From assembly GCA_049607205.1 (NCBI GenBank), contig JBMYWH010000038.1, positions 1 to 8,354 of the forward strand: 8,354 nt of DNA, read 5' to 3'. Made by a program: the position numbers and the translations under genes. This document shows, in pieces, positions 1-5,461 of this stretch. Numbering within the stretch: position 1 is the stretch's first letter; every line of letters begins with the position of its first letter. This DNA is from JBELHR01 sp049607205 (lineage in GTDB: Bacteria > Bacteroidota > Bacteroidia > Flavobacteriales > Flavobacteriaceae). Under the pieces are notes generated by a model. That model was given only the letters and a program-made list of their open reading frames with translations. It was not told where the DNA came from and did no database searches.

Positions 1-1094
1 TAGAAGGCCTCAAATAAACCTAAGTATACGGCGTGATTCTCTTTGATTCCATATCCGTAATCCAGTCTTATATTAAGATGCTTTTTTTTGATGGCATTAT
101 ATCTGATTCCCGCTCCAACTGAAGGGAGCCATTTGTTGGAATCATACAAAGTTGTTTGATAGTCTGCTTCCCAGATTCTTCCGATTCCGGCATTTGCTAC
201 AAGGCCCCATCTGAAATGCTTTTGATCAAAATTATAACGATATTCAGCTTGTAGATCAATCTGGTTTTTACCCCTGTATTTCCCGCGCATATATCCCCTT
301 AAATCAACTTGACTCAAGTCAACACTGCTTACTCCATATAATGCCAAAGCTCCGTACGGCACATCACCAAAATAGTTTGATCCATTAAATCTAAGAGCAA
401 TTACATCCCTTGCTTTAATAGATATATACTTCATCGCATTGTAATTGATACTATAAAAATTATCTGTTGCCCCAATAAAGGATTGACTCGTTAAAAGGTA
501 TAGATTGGAATAGTTTCCTTTTCTAGGATAGTAGATATAATCACGAGTATCGTAGGTGGCCATTAAACCTATAGAAGATTGAGTAGAGTTCTCTATTTGG
601 AGGTTTGGGTCTTCGGTGTCATTGATGATTTCGGTAAAGGTTTGAGGTGTATAATTAAAATAGACACCTGCATATAAGTAAGGACGGATTTTCTTTAATA
701 ATTTCAATCTGATAAAATAATCCTTTTCCACATATTCAAGAGATTGATTATCCATGTACATGTATTTTACAGGAATCTTGAAGGACCCTATATTGACATT
801 TACTCGAAATAGATCTTGTTTGAAATACAAATCTTGACTAAGCCACCAAGAATAACTTTTATTCAAACCATACATTCCCATAAAGCTCGTTTTAGACATA
901 GGCGAAACTTTATCTGAGGAGTTTATTTTGTACATCACAGCTCCCATGGCTCCAAATGAGGGACCAAAAGTAGGGTTGGACATCACAATTGGCATGGGCA
1001 TAAATGTCACTTTTTTATCCATCATCTTTTGACTGTTTGCCTGAAAATGACAGAAAAAGAGTAGTGATACTCCTATAGAAAACACCTTGTTCAT
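1..1094 (-). CDS. Omp85/BamA-TamA family outer-membrane beta-barrel protein, lacking POTRA domains (stop codon at window edge)
   Basis: Translation from ATG at 1094 is open for 364 codons and ends in ...GLFEAF, followed by TA at the window edge. A terminal Phe is the usual outer-membrane barrel signature, so TA is probably the start of the stop codon. Residues 1-22 form a signal peptide (MNK, hydrophobic core, cleavage near NSQ). The mature part starts with a Pro/Met-rich strand (PMPIVMSNP, 33-41). It carries the Omp85 features YDTRDYIYYPRKG (181-193) and LRGYMRGKYRGK (265-276), the latter matching the conserved L6-loop VRGF/LRGY motif. At about 340 mature residues there is room for a 16-strand barrel but not for POTRA repeats, so this is the 'BamA/TamA family' or surface-antigen type found in Bacteroidota and not BamA itself. 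Its substrate is unknown. It lies 37 bases downstream of the CNNM gene on the same strand, so co-transcription is likely. Confidence 0.85.
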   Translation of the reverse strand, partial: MNKVFSIGVSLLFFCHFQANSQKMMDKKVTFMPMPIVMSNPTFGPSFGAMGAVMYKINSSDKVSPMSKTSFMGMYGLNKSYSWWLSQDLYFKQDLFRVNVNIGSFKIPVKYMYMDNQSLEYVEKDYFIRLKLLKKIRPYLYAGVYFNYTPQTFTEIINDTEDPNLQIENSTQSSIGLMATYDTRDYIYYPRKGNYSNLYLLTSQSFIGATDNFYSINYNAMKYISIKARDVIALRFNGSNYFGDVPYGALALYGVSSVDLSQVDLRGYMRGKYRGKNQIDLQAEYRYNFDQKHFRWGLVANAGIGRIWEADYQTTLYDSNKWLPSVGAGIRYNAIKKKHLNIRLDYGYGIKENHAVYLGLFEAF

Positions 1095-1097
1095 TTA

Positions 1098-1118
1098 TTA
1101 AGAGTTTGATACTCTTAA
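1098..1118. promoter_or_regulatory. Perfect 8-bp inverted repeat in the CNNM-Omp85 junction
   Basis: TTAAGAGT (1098-1105) and ACTCTTAA (1111-1118) are perfect inverted repeats around a 5-base loop. They fill most of the 37-base gap between the CNNM stop and the Omp85 start. In the minus-strand transcript the hairpin ends three bases before the Omp85 ATG and would cover its ribosome-binding region. There is no U-tract after it, so it is more likely a translation or mRNA-stability element than a terminator. Its function is inferred only. Confidence 0.4.
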
Positions 1119-1131
1119 AGATAGTGAAAAT

Positions 1132-2148
1132 CTACTTCTTTTTCTTAGATTGAAATTTCTTCTTAGCATATTCACGCATATCTACTACTGAATCCGTTTC
1201 ATCAACGATTTCCAATCCGAGTAAGGATTCGATAATGTCTTCTTGAGTAATAATCCCCTCAAGACCACCATATTCATCTACGATTTGAGCAATATGTTCT
1301 TTTTGTTCAACGAATTTTTCAAACATGGAAAGGGCTTTAGTCCCCTTAGGAACTACGATGATTTTACGAGAAATATCCTTGAGTTGTGCATCGTGATTTC
1401 CTGAATGCGCATCTCCCACTCTTATATAGCCCGTTATATTTTCATCATTATCCGCGTAAATTGGAATTCTAGAAAATGAAGCAAATCTTGAATCTTTTAG
1501 AAAATCAGCTAAAGTCATTTCTTGATCTGCCAGGGCTACCACAACCCTTGGCGTCATGATGTCTGTAACGCTGATTTTGTTAAGCTGTAAAATGTTTTGA
1601 ATGATCTTGTTCTCTTTTGAAGAAAATAAACCTTCTTCCTCCCCAATACTCGCAAGAGCTGCTATCTCCTCTCTACTTGTAGTCTTTTCGTCCGTTGGCT
1701 TAGTGAATAACTTGGTAATTACTGCTGACATAGCAACAATCGGGTAGGTTAGAAAGATCATCCCTTTGATGGTGTAGTACGAGCTCTTTGACAATTGTCG
1801 GCTAAAAGTAGATCCTATAGTTTTAGGAATAATTTCCGTAATAACTAAAATTAAAATAGTCAAAATAGCCGAAACCCAACCAAAGGCTTCTTCACCCCAT
1901 ATCTGAGTAGCTTGAGAACCCACCCCTGCAGCTCCAATGGTATGTGCTACTGTATTCAGGGAAAGAATAGCTGAAAGAGGCTTGTCAATGTTTTCTTTCA
2001 GGTTCAAGAACTTTCCAGCCCATTCATGTCCTTCTTCACTCTTTACCATCAAGTAAGTTGGGGGAGTGGAAAGTAGTACAGATTCCATGATAGAACATAG
2101 GAATGATACAAAAAGGGCTAAAAATAAATAGGCAAATAGTAGAAACAT
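1132..2148 (-). CDS. CNNM/CorB-type transmembrane protein with paired CBS domains (hemolysin C-like)
   Basis: The 338-aa protein has the DUF21/CNNM membrane domain (about 1-150) followed by a Bateman module of two CBS domains (about 194-318). Visible marks are an acidic residue in the first helix (SIMESV, E22), the Asn/Gly-rich segment SLNTVAHTIGAAG (63-75) and TEIIPKT (104-110), which corresponds to the conserved Glu/Pro-Lys of the membrane domain. In the CBS part are MTPR (198-201), SRIPIY (226-231) and VDEYGGLEGIIT (290-301). The C-terminal CorC_HlyC domain present in many homologues is missing; the protein ends in a Lys-rich tail after residue 320. Members of this family export or sense Mg2+, with CBS domains binding Mg-ATP, and that is the likely role here in the inner membrane. 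The old 'hemolysin' name is not evidence of lysis. Its leader carries an intrinsic terminator, suggesting conditional expression. Confidence 0.9.
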   Translation of the reverse strand: MFLLFAYLFLALFVSFLCSIMESVLLSTPPTYLMVKSEEGHEWAGKFLNLKENIDKPLSAILSLNTVAHTIGAAGVGSQATQIWGEEAFGWVSAILTILILVITEIIPKTIGSTFSRQLSKSSYYTIKGMIFLTYPIVAMSAVITKLFTKPTDEKTTSREEIAALASIGEEEGLFSSKENKIIQNILQLNKISVTDIMTPRVVVALADQEMTLADFLKDSRFASFSRIPIYADNDENITGYIRVGDAHSGNHDAQLKDISRKIIVVPKGTKALSMFEKFVEQKEHIAQIVDEYGGLEGIITQEDIIESLLGLEIVDETDSVVDMREYAKKKFQSKKKK

Positions 2149-2184
2149 TGATTCCGGGTTTAAAGAAGATACTAAATTACGGAA

Positions 2185-2224
2185 TTTGTTCCAAAAAAAA
2201 CCTACTACTCTAATGAGCAGTAGG
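2185..2224 (-). terminator. Intrinsic terminator inside the leader of the CNNM gene
   Basis: Read on the minus strand, CCTACTGCTC (2224-2215) pairs with GAGTAGTAGG (2210-2201) around a 4-base loop, and is followed at once by eight T (2200-2193). All ten pairs form on this strand, one as G-U. On the plus strand the same position is an A-C mismatch, so the minus-strand RNA is the better folder. The terminator sits about 45 bases upstream of the CNNM start codon, with no gene on that strand for several hundred bases further upstream. It is therefore either an attenuator of the CNNM gene or the end of a small RNA starting near 2298. Confidence 0.7.
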
Positions 2225-2227
2225 TCC

Positions 2228-2244
2228 TAGTCAATTAATGACTA
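2228..2244. repeat. 6-bp inverted repeat (second leader hairpin)
   Basis: TAGTCA (2228-2233) and TGACTA (2239-2244) pair perfectly around a 5-base AT loop, four bases from the terminator stem. The TAGGAC on the minus strand immediately before the terminator could instead pair with GTCCCTA (about 2293-2287) with one bulged C. That would give a possible competing structure for the leader. Function is unproven. Confidence 0.4.
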
Positions 2245-2257
2245 TTCATTTTAAGGG

Positions 2258-2280
2258 AGGAAATCGAATTTCCTTTTTTT
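2258..2280 (+). terminator. Weak plus-strand terminator-like hairpin
   Basis: AGGAAAT (2258-2264) and ATTTCCT (2268-2274) form a 7-bp stem with a 3-base loop, followed by more T up to 2280. G-U pairs could lengthen the stem on the plus strand. It is AT-rich and no plus-strand gene precedes it in the window, so it may serve only as a structural element of the minus-strand leader or end an unseen small RNA. Confidence 0.35.
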
Positions 2281-2304
2281 GAACTTAGGGACAACGTAAA
2301 GTTA

Positions 2305-2312
2305 CAAAATTA
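2305..2312 (-). promoter_or_regulatory. Candidate promoter -7 box for the CNNM gene
   Basis: The minus strand reads TAATTTTG, matching the Bacteroidota -7 consensus TAnnTTTG. No clear TTG/TTTG is found 19 bases further upstream, so support is partial. If used, transcription would start near 2298 and give a leader of about 150 bases containing the three hairpins. Confidence 0.4.
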
Positions 2313-2404
2313 TAGAGTTAAGTGCTTGATTTTTAACATAGTTTAGCTGTTTTATGCACCTGAGTGAGTTCCATTTTTTCTGTTTTAAGAGATAAAAGTA
2401 AATA

Positions 2405-2448
2405 AAACTTGACATTTTGATAAATTATAATATCTTTGTGTCAAGTTT
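2405..2448 (+). promoter_or_regulatory. Consensus Bacteroidota promoter framed by a perfect 10-bp inverted repeat (probable operator)
   Basis: The -33 element TTG (2409-2411) is followed after exactly 19 bases by TATCTTTG (2431-2438), a full match to TAnnTTTG. AAACTTGACA (2405-2414) and TGTCAAGTTT (2439-2448) are perfect inverted repeats 24 bases apart. One arm covers the -33 element and the other covers the expected transcription start near 2443-2446. Arm centres are 34 bases apart, close to three helical turns, so bound proteins would sit on the same face. The obvious candidate ligand is the XRE regulator at 2879-3079, giving autorepression; this is inferred. Confidence 0.75.
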
Positions 2449-2477
2449 GCTTTACAATTAATCAAATTAACTTTACT

Positions 2478-2882
2478 ATGAATGAACATGCTTTTGATTC
2501 TAATAATCAAAAAAACACAAAAAAATTAGCTATATGGACACTGCTATGGGTCTCTTCTATGGCTATTGCAACCTTTGGTCCTGAATTTATTTGGGAGAGC
2601 AAAGTATTGACCATTACTGGAATTGTGATTAACGCATTGCTAGGTGTAATAATGATTCTTGTGAACATTAAATATATTTCGGGACTTGATGATCTTCAAA
2701 AGAAAATTCAACTAGATGCCATGGGTATTGCCCTTGGAGTTGGCGTCATTGGTGGATTATCTTATTCTTTATTAGACACCACGAATGTTATCAAAGGGGA
2801 TGCTGAAATTTCCTATTTAGTCATTGTGATTAGTATCACCTATTTAATCGCCATCTTCGTTGGCCAAAAACGCTATTCATGA
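2478..2882 (+). CDS. Small four-helix membrane protein paired with an XRE regulator
   Basis: I start this gene at ATG 2478 (134 aa). The upstream in-frame TTG at 2436 lies inside the promoter -7 box and so cannot be in the mRNA. The product has a polar N-terminus rich in Asn/Lys (1-16) and four likely membrane helices at about 17-34, 43-63, 81-99 and 111-128. A charged loop carries LDDLQKKIQLDAMGIA (70-85), resembling a motif I associate with small membrane proteins encoded beside short XRE regulators. No enzyme motif or signal peptidase site is seen. Its stop overlaps the next ATG by four bases (ATGA), implying translational coupling. The membrane protein plausibly senses something or tethers the regulator, but its function is unknown. 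Confidence 0.75.
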   Translation: MNEHAFDSNNQKNTKKLAIWTLLWVSSMAIATFGPEFIWESKVLTITGIVINALLGVIMILVNIKYISGLDDLQKKIQLDAMGIALGVGVIGGLSYSLLDTTNVIKGDAEISYLVIVISITYLIAIFVGQKRYS

Positions 2883-3079
2883 TCAACAAACTCAAAGTAT
2901 TAAGGGCTGTTAAGGATATGACTCAGGCTGATTTAGCCTCAGCATTAGGGGTTTCTCGTCAAACAATTAATGCCATAGAAAAAGGGAAGTTTGACCCTTC
3001 CTTAAGTTTAGCATTCAAGATGTCCACTCTATTTCAGTTGCCTATCGAAGAGATTTTTGAAAAAGAAACAGATTCTTAA
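2879..3079 (+). CDS. Short XRE/Cro-CI family HTH transcriptional regulator
   Basis: The 66-aa protein is almost entirely one HTH_3 domain. The segment TQADLASALGVSRQTINAIE (15-34) is the classic helix-turn-helix, and KGKFDPSLSLAFKMSTLF (35-52) supplies the remaining helices. The protein ends with the LPIEEIFEKE tail common to the compact YozG/YgzD-like regulators. With no ligand domain, it probably binds DNA as a dimer and takes its signal from a partner, most simply the membrane protein whose gene it overlaps by 4 bases. The inverted repeat at 2405-2448 is the likely target. It ends five bases from the convergent cupin gene. Confidence 0.9.
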   Translation: MINKLKVLRAVKDMTQADLASALGVSRQTINAIEKGKFDPSLSLAFKMSTLFQLPIEEIFEKETDS

Positions 3080-3093
3080 AAGGATTAAGATTC
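3071..3093. terminator. Imperfect hairpin spanning two convergent stop codons
   Basis: GATTCTTAA (3071-3079) and TTAAGATTC (3085-3093) form a nine-position stem with one mismatch and a 5-base loop, and include both stop codons. The stem is AT-rich and U-tracts are poor, so it is a weak bidirectional terminator candidate between the HTH gene and the cupin gene. Confidence 0.3.
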
Positions 3094-3519
3094 GTAAATA
3101 TCAAATTTTTCAGCATATGCCTTCATGAATTCGGCATCTTCAAATTGCTCATTGCTCATGCTTAAAAAACCTTGTAAGAAAGTATCAAATTCACCTTTTT
3201 CAAATACAGTTAGCATTTTTCCACCAAATTCACATTTCGCTTCATGCCAAACATTTGGTGGAACTGTTATGGTGTCTCCTTTTTGTAATAATATGGTTTC
3301 ATCGTCAAAGATTAACTCCATAGTTCCTTCTAACATATAGAAAGTTTCTGTCATTATTTTGTGATGATGTCTTGCTAAATGAAATCCTGGTTTCAAAGTG
3401 TCTTCAATTAAACAAAGTTGTCCACCCGTATCCTTTGATGCGATTTTCACAAAACAATGATCCTGTGCATAAGGGTAATTATCCCCTTCTCCTGATTTAA
3501 TAAATTGCTGTCTTTTCAT
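3085..3519 (-). CDS. Single-domain cupin protein
   Basis: The 144-aa protein is one cupin barrel without a signal peptide, so it is cytoplasmic. Motif 1 is seen as HHH (51-53), E58 and the closing G65. Motif 2 is GDTITVPPNVWH, with H92 as the fourth metal ligand. The ligands of a mononuclear metal site (H51, H53, E58, H92) are therefore intact, and Fe, Mn, Ni or Zn binding is likely. Small cupins cover dioxygenases, isomerases and sugar-binding or regulatory proteins, and nothing here selects among them. The start lies nine bases after the stop of the 180-aa membrane protein, so it is probably the last gene of the peptide-protease operon, though it could be an older neighbour read through. 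Confidence 0.85.
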   Translation of the reverse strand: MKRQQFIKSGEGDNYPYAQDHCFVKIASKDTGGQLCLIEDTLKPGFHLARHHHKIMTETFYMLEGTMELIFDDETILLQKGDTITVPPNVWHEAKCEFGGKMLTVFEKGEFDTFLQGFLSMSNEQFEDAEFMKAYAEKFDIYES

Positions 3520-3528
3520 CTCTTTAAT

Positions 3529-4071
3529 TTACGATATAAATATTAAAACATAGCAAAGAGCAAAAACACTAGTCAAAGACAAGTTGTCTTTTAATTTGTT
3601 GAAACCTAGTTCAAAAGCAAAAATAAGGGTTGAGGCTGCAATCGCGATATAATCCAAATAGGAAATAAGCTGAAACCAAGAACTCTCTTGAATTTGCAAC
3701 ATAGCCTGATCAATATTTGTCCAATCGATATAATTGAAATCCATAAAAAACAGGTCTAATCCCAGTTTTACAAGATTGATGAAAATAAGAAAAATCAATA
3801 CTGTTCTCAGGGCATTTAAGATTTCAGCCGGACGAGTTTTTAAAGCAAATAATTCTATACAAATAAGCTGAACCCCATAAATCACTACAAGTATAAAAAC
3901 CGCAAAAATAGCCATAATCAGCATATTCAATTGACTTGCTGCTTTGAGTATTCCTAGTTGTTCAAACTCAAAATGAGAGATAATTATAGAAACTCTCGTA
4001 TATCCTTCAATCAGTAATATAGCAAGATAAGCCACTAGAAGTAGTATGGTTCTGGAATAAGAAGTTTTCAT
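3529..4071 (-). CDS. Unrecognised polytopic membrane protein, possible export or immunity component
   Basis: The 180-aa protein has about five hydrophobic helices: 8-27, 46-75 (long), 88-110, 134-155 and 165-179. A short amphipathic, acidic stretch (112-131) lies between the third and fourth. I see no catalytic motif, ATP-binding site or signal peptidase site. The layout is loosely reminiscent of Yip1-type small membrane proteins, but I cannot assign a family. It starts two bases after the SpoIIM-like gene and is followed by the cupin gene nine bases on, so it belongs to the same transcript. In bacteriocin loci small hydrophobic proteins in this position commonly give self-immunity or help export; that role is inference here. 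Confidence 0.7.
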   Translation of the reverse strand: MKTSYSRTILLLVAYLAILLIEGYTRVSIIISHFEFEQLGILKAASQLNMLIMAIFAVFILVVIYGVQLICIELFALKTRPAEILNALRTVLIFLIFINLVKLGLDLFFMDFNYIDWTNIDQAMLQIQESSWFQLISYLDYIAIAASTLIFAFELGFNKLKDNLSLTSVFALCYVLIFIS

Positions 4072-4073
4072 AT

Positions 4074-4574
4074 TTAGTTTGCTTCAATTATAGCAGAGAT
4101 GAATAGGAGTATAGAAGGAAAAGTAAAGGACCTAAGCTGAGGGAATTGAGCTTGAGAAACTTTATTTTTCTTTATAAGACTTTTATAAAAGTTGAATCCC
4201 TTGAAACCGATCAAGCTAAAAAGCCAGAAGGCATATAGTTCTAATAAAACGTGTTTAGAAAGATATAAAATTACCTCCCAAGGAAGATCCAAACCACTTA
4301 TGGCACTGTAGTAAATCACCCCAACTAGAAACAAATTCCACAAGATTAATACAAGTGTAAATAGTCCTGCTGAAAAGAATCCTGCAACACTTGCAAGTAA
4401 AGCCACCATCAGATTATTGATGAATATATTCAAGAATTCCCAGGGAGTCTTAATAAACATAAAATCATCTAATATCGTAGGCTCTGTGGATATATAATCA
4501 TTTAAATTCTCCGGTCTTAATAAAGCAAAAGATATGGTAATGATAAATATGAAAGCAAGAATTTTTTTGTTCAT
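4074..4574 (-). CDS. Short SpoIIM/DUF95-family integral membrane protein
   Basis: The 166-aa protein begins with a hydrophobic segment (5-19), followed by a loop and a core of membrane helices at about 47-70, 71-92, 105-125 and 151-165. Family-like marks are the paired Asn (NN, 53-54), glycines at 65 and 70, LWNLFLVG (78-85), and KHVLLELYAF (107-116), which resembles the conserved His...Glu of SpoIIM/DUF95 proteins. It is much shorter than the roughly 320-aa SpoIIM proteins usual in Bacteroidota RDD/MoxR operons. Its size is nearer to DUF95 proteins required for maturation and secretion of circular bacteriocins such as AS-48. Its ATG overlaps the protease stop by four bases, so the two are translationally coupled. 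Role in handling the upstream peptide is inferred. Confidence 0.7.
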   Translation of the reverse strand: MNKKILAFIFIITISFALLRPENLNDYISTEPTILDDFMFIKTPWEFLNIFINNLMVALLASVAGFFSAGLFTLVLILWNLFLVGVIYYSAISGLDLPWEVILYLSKHVLLELYAFWLFSLIGFKGFNFYKSLIKKNKVSQAQFPQLRSFTFPSILLFISAIIEAN

Positions 4575-5407
4575 GACTTCTGAATATTTGCCAGTCGTTT
4601 TTTTAAATTAGGATGGTTTATATTTCCTTTAGTAAGCTTTCCGCCAGATAATTCGTCTAGTTTAATAAGTGCTGAACTCGTCACTTCTTTCCCCATAATC
4701 TGGGCAGCATAGGAATCTGCTTGATATTCGAGATAGTACATGATCTTGCCAGGTATGTAATAATAGGCTAAGCCCATTAGACCTCCGGTGATGGCTATTA
4801 AAGACATTTCTTTCCAAACTTCTTGTATCTCTAAACTATGTACAGCAGATAGTATATAAAAAGCTGATGTTTGGAGTAATGCATTTATAATAAAAAGAGC
4901 GGTTATATGATGTTTTCTATGATGACCAATTTCATGCATTATAATTGCATTTATTTGATCTTTAGTTAGATCGTCTTTTAAATTTTGAGCAATGATTATC
5001 TGTTTAAAAAAAGGTACAATTCCTGTAGCGAGGGCATTATCTTTTAGTTTTTTTGAAATTAGTACTCTATAATTAAGATAGCCCTTATTCGTAAGTTCTT
5101 TTTCTAAAATACGATCTCGTTGATAATTATCTTTGTGAATAAAATACTGAAATGGGTTTATGATAAACCAAAAAGAGGTTAATGCCATTGAAAATAACAA
5201 TACGAATACTATTTCTAATTTAAAATATCCATAAATATATTCCGAAGATGAAATTAATAACCCCAATACTAGTGATAGCCCAACCATTGATATAAGGTTC
5301 TCTTTGAATATGTATTGAGTTTTATCTTTCAGAAAAAGATAATAAATACCATTTTGTACACTTAATACAACAAATGATGCTGCCGTTATTGCTAAAAAAT
5401 AAGTCAT
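4571..5407 (-). CDS. M48-family membrane zinc metalloprotease (HtpX/Ste24-like)
   Basis: The 278-aa protein has membrane helices at about 3-24, 38-55 and 65-88, and a hydrophobic pair after the active site (168-188, 202-218). The zinc site is complete: HEIGH (158-162) and the downstream glutamate in YLEYQAD (225-231, E227), with D231 following as in M48 enzymes. NALATG (124-129) matches the NAFATG strand preceding the active site, and HPNLKKRLANIQ (265-276) matches the C-terminal HPxxxxR motif. It is thus predicted to be an active protease working at the cytoplasmic membrane. Spacing of 54 bases after the peptide gene and overlap with the SpoIIM-like gene make the peptide precursor its most likely substrate. 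HtpX-type membrane quality control is the alternative. Confidence 0.9.
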   Translation of the reverse strand: MTYFLAITAASFVVLSVQNGIYYLFLKDKTQYIFKENLISMVGLSLVLGLLISSSEYIYGYFKLEIVFVLLFSMALTSFWFIINPFQYFIHKDNYQRDRILEKELTNKGYLNYRVLISKKLKDNALATGIVPFFKQIIIAQNLKDDLTKDQINAIIMHEIGHHRKHHITALFIINALLQTSAFYILSAVHSLEIQEVWKEMSLIAITGGLMGLAYYYIPGKIMYYLEYQADSYAAQIMGKEVTSSALIKLDELSGGKLTKGNINHPNLKKRLANIQKS

Positions 5408-5424
5408 AAAATAATAAATAATTT

Positions 5425-5453
5425 ATGTAGCGCTAATCTCATTAGCGCTACAT
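5425..5453 (-). terminator. Perfect 13-bp hairpin between the peptide gene and the protease gene
   Basis: ATGTAGCGCTAAT (5425-5437) and ATTAGCGCTACAT (5441-5453) pair perfectly around a 3-base loop, in a 54-base gap. On the minus strand the stem starts eight bases after the peptide stop and is followed by AT-rich sequence without a straight U-run. This fits a leaky terminator or an mRNA-protecting stem more than a full stop. Such elements after a precursor-peptide gene give many more peptide transcripts than downstream maturation transcripts. Confidence 0.65.
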
Positions 5454-5461
5454 TCAATAAA

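Larger units (their letters stand above)
2149..2477. other. Signal-rich intergenic region between divergent genes
   Basis: This 329-base stretch holds no convincing gene. It contains the promoter-like box and terminator of the CNNM leader on the minus strand, two extra hairpins, and the promoter/operator of the plus-strand HTH pair; each is listed separately. The stretch 2336-2400 shows nothing I can name. A run of three hairpins lies between A8 (2193-2200) and T7 (2274-2280), an arrangement that gives each strand a hairpin followed by a U-tract. Confidence 0.6.

Noticed and set aside
1132..2148. Haemolysin function suggested by HlyC-type naming
   Set aside because: CNNM and CBS domains point to ion transport or sensing. 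No toxin feature is present and the CorC_HlyC domain is absent.
2161..2280. CRISPR or tandem-repeat interpretation of the hairpin cluster
   Set aside because: The three inverted repeats differ in sequence and spacing; there is no repeated unit and no spacer pattern.
3125..3340. Plus-strand open frame of 71 codons
   Set aside because: It lies wholly opposite the cupin gene, whose metal ligands and length are intact. The product is Ser/Asn-rich with no family likeness.
4074..4574. Sporulation role suggested by the SpoIIM name
   Set aside because: Bacteroidota do not form endospores, the protein is about half the usual length in this phylum, and the neighbours are a peptide and a protease. The name reflects only the membrane-fold family.
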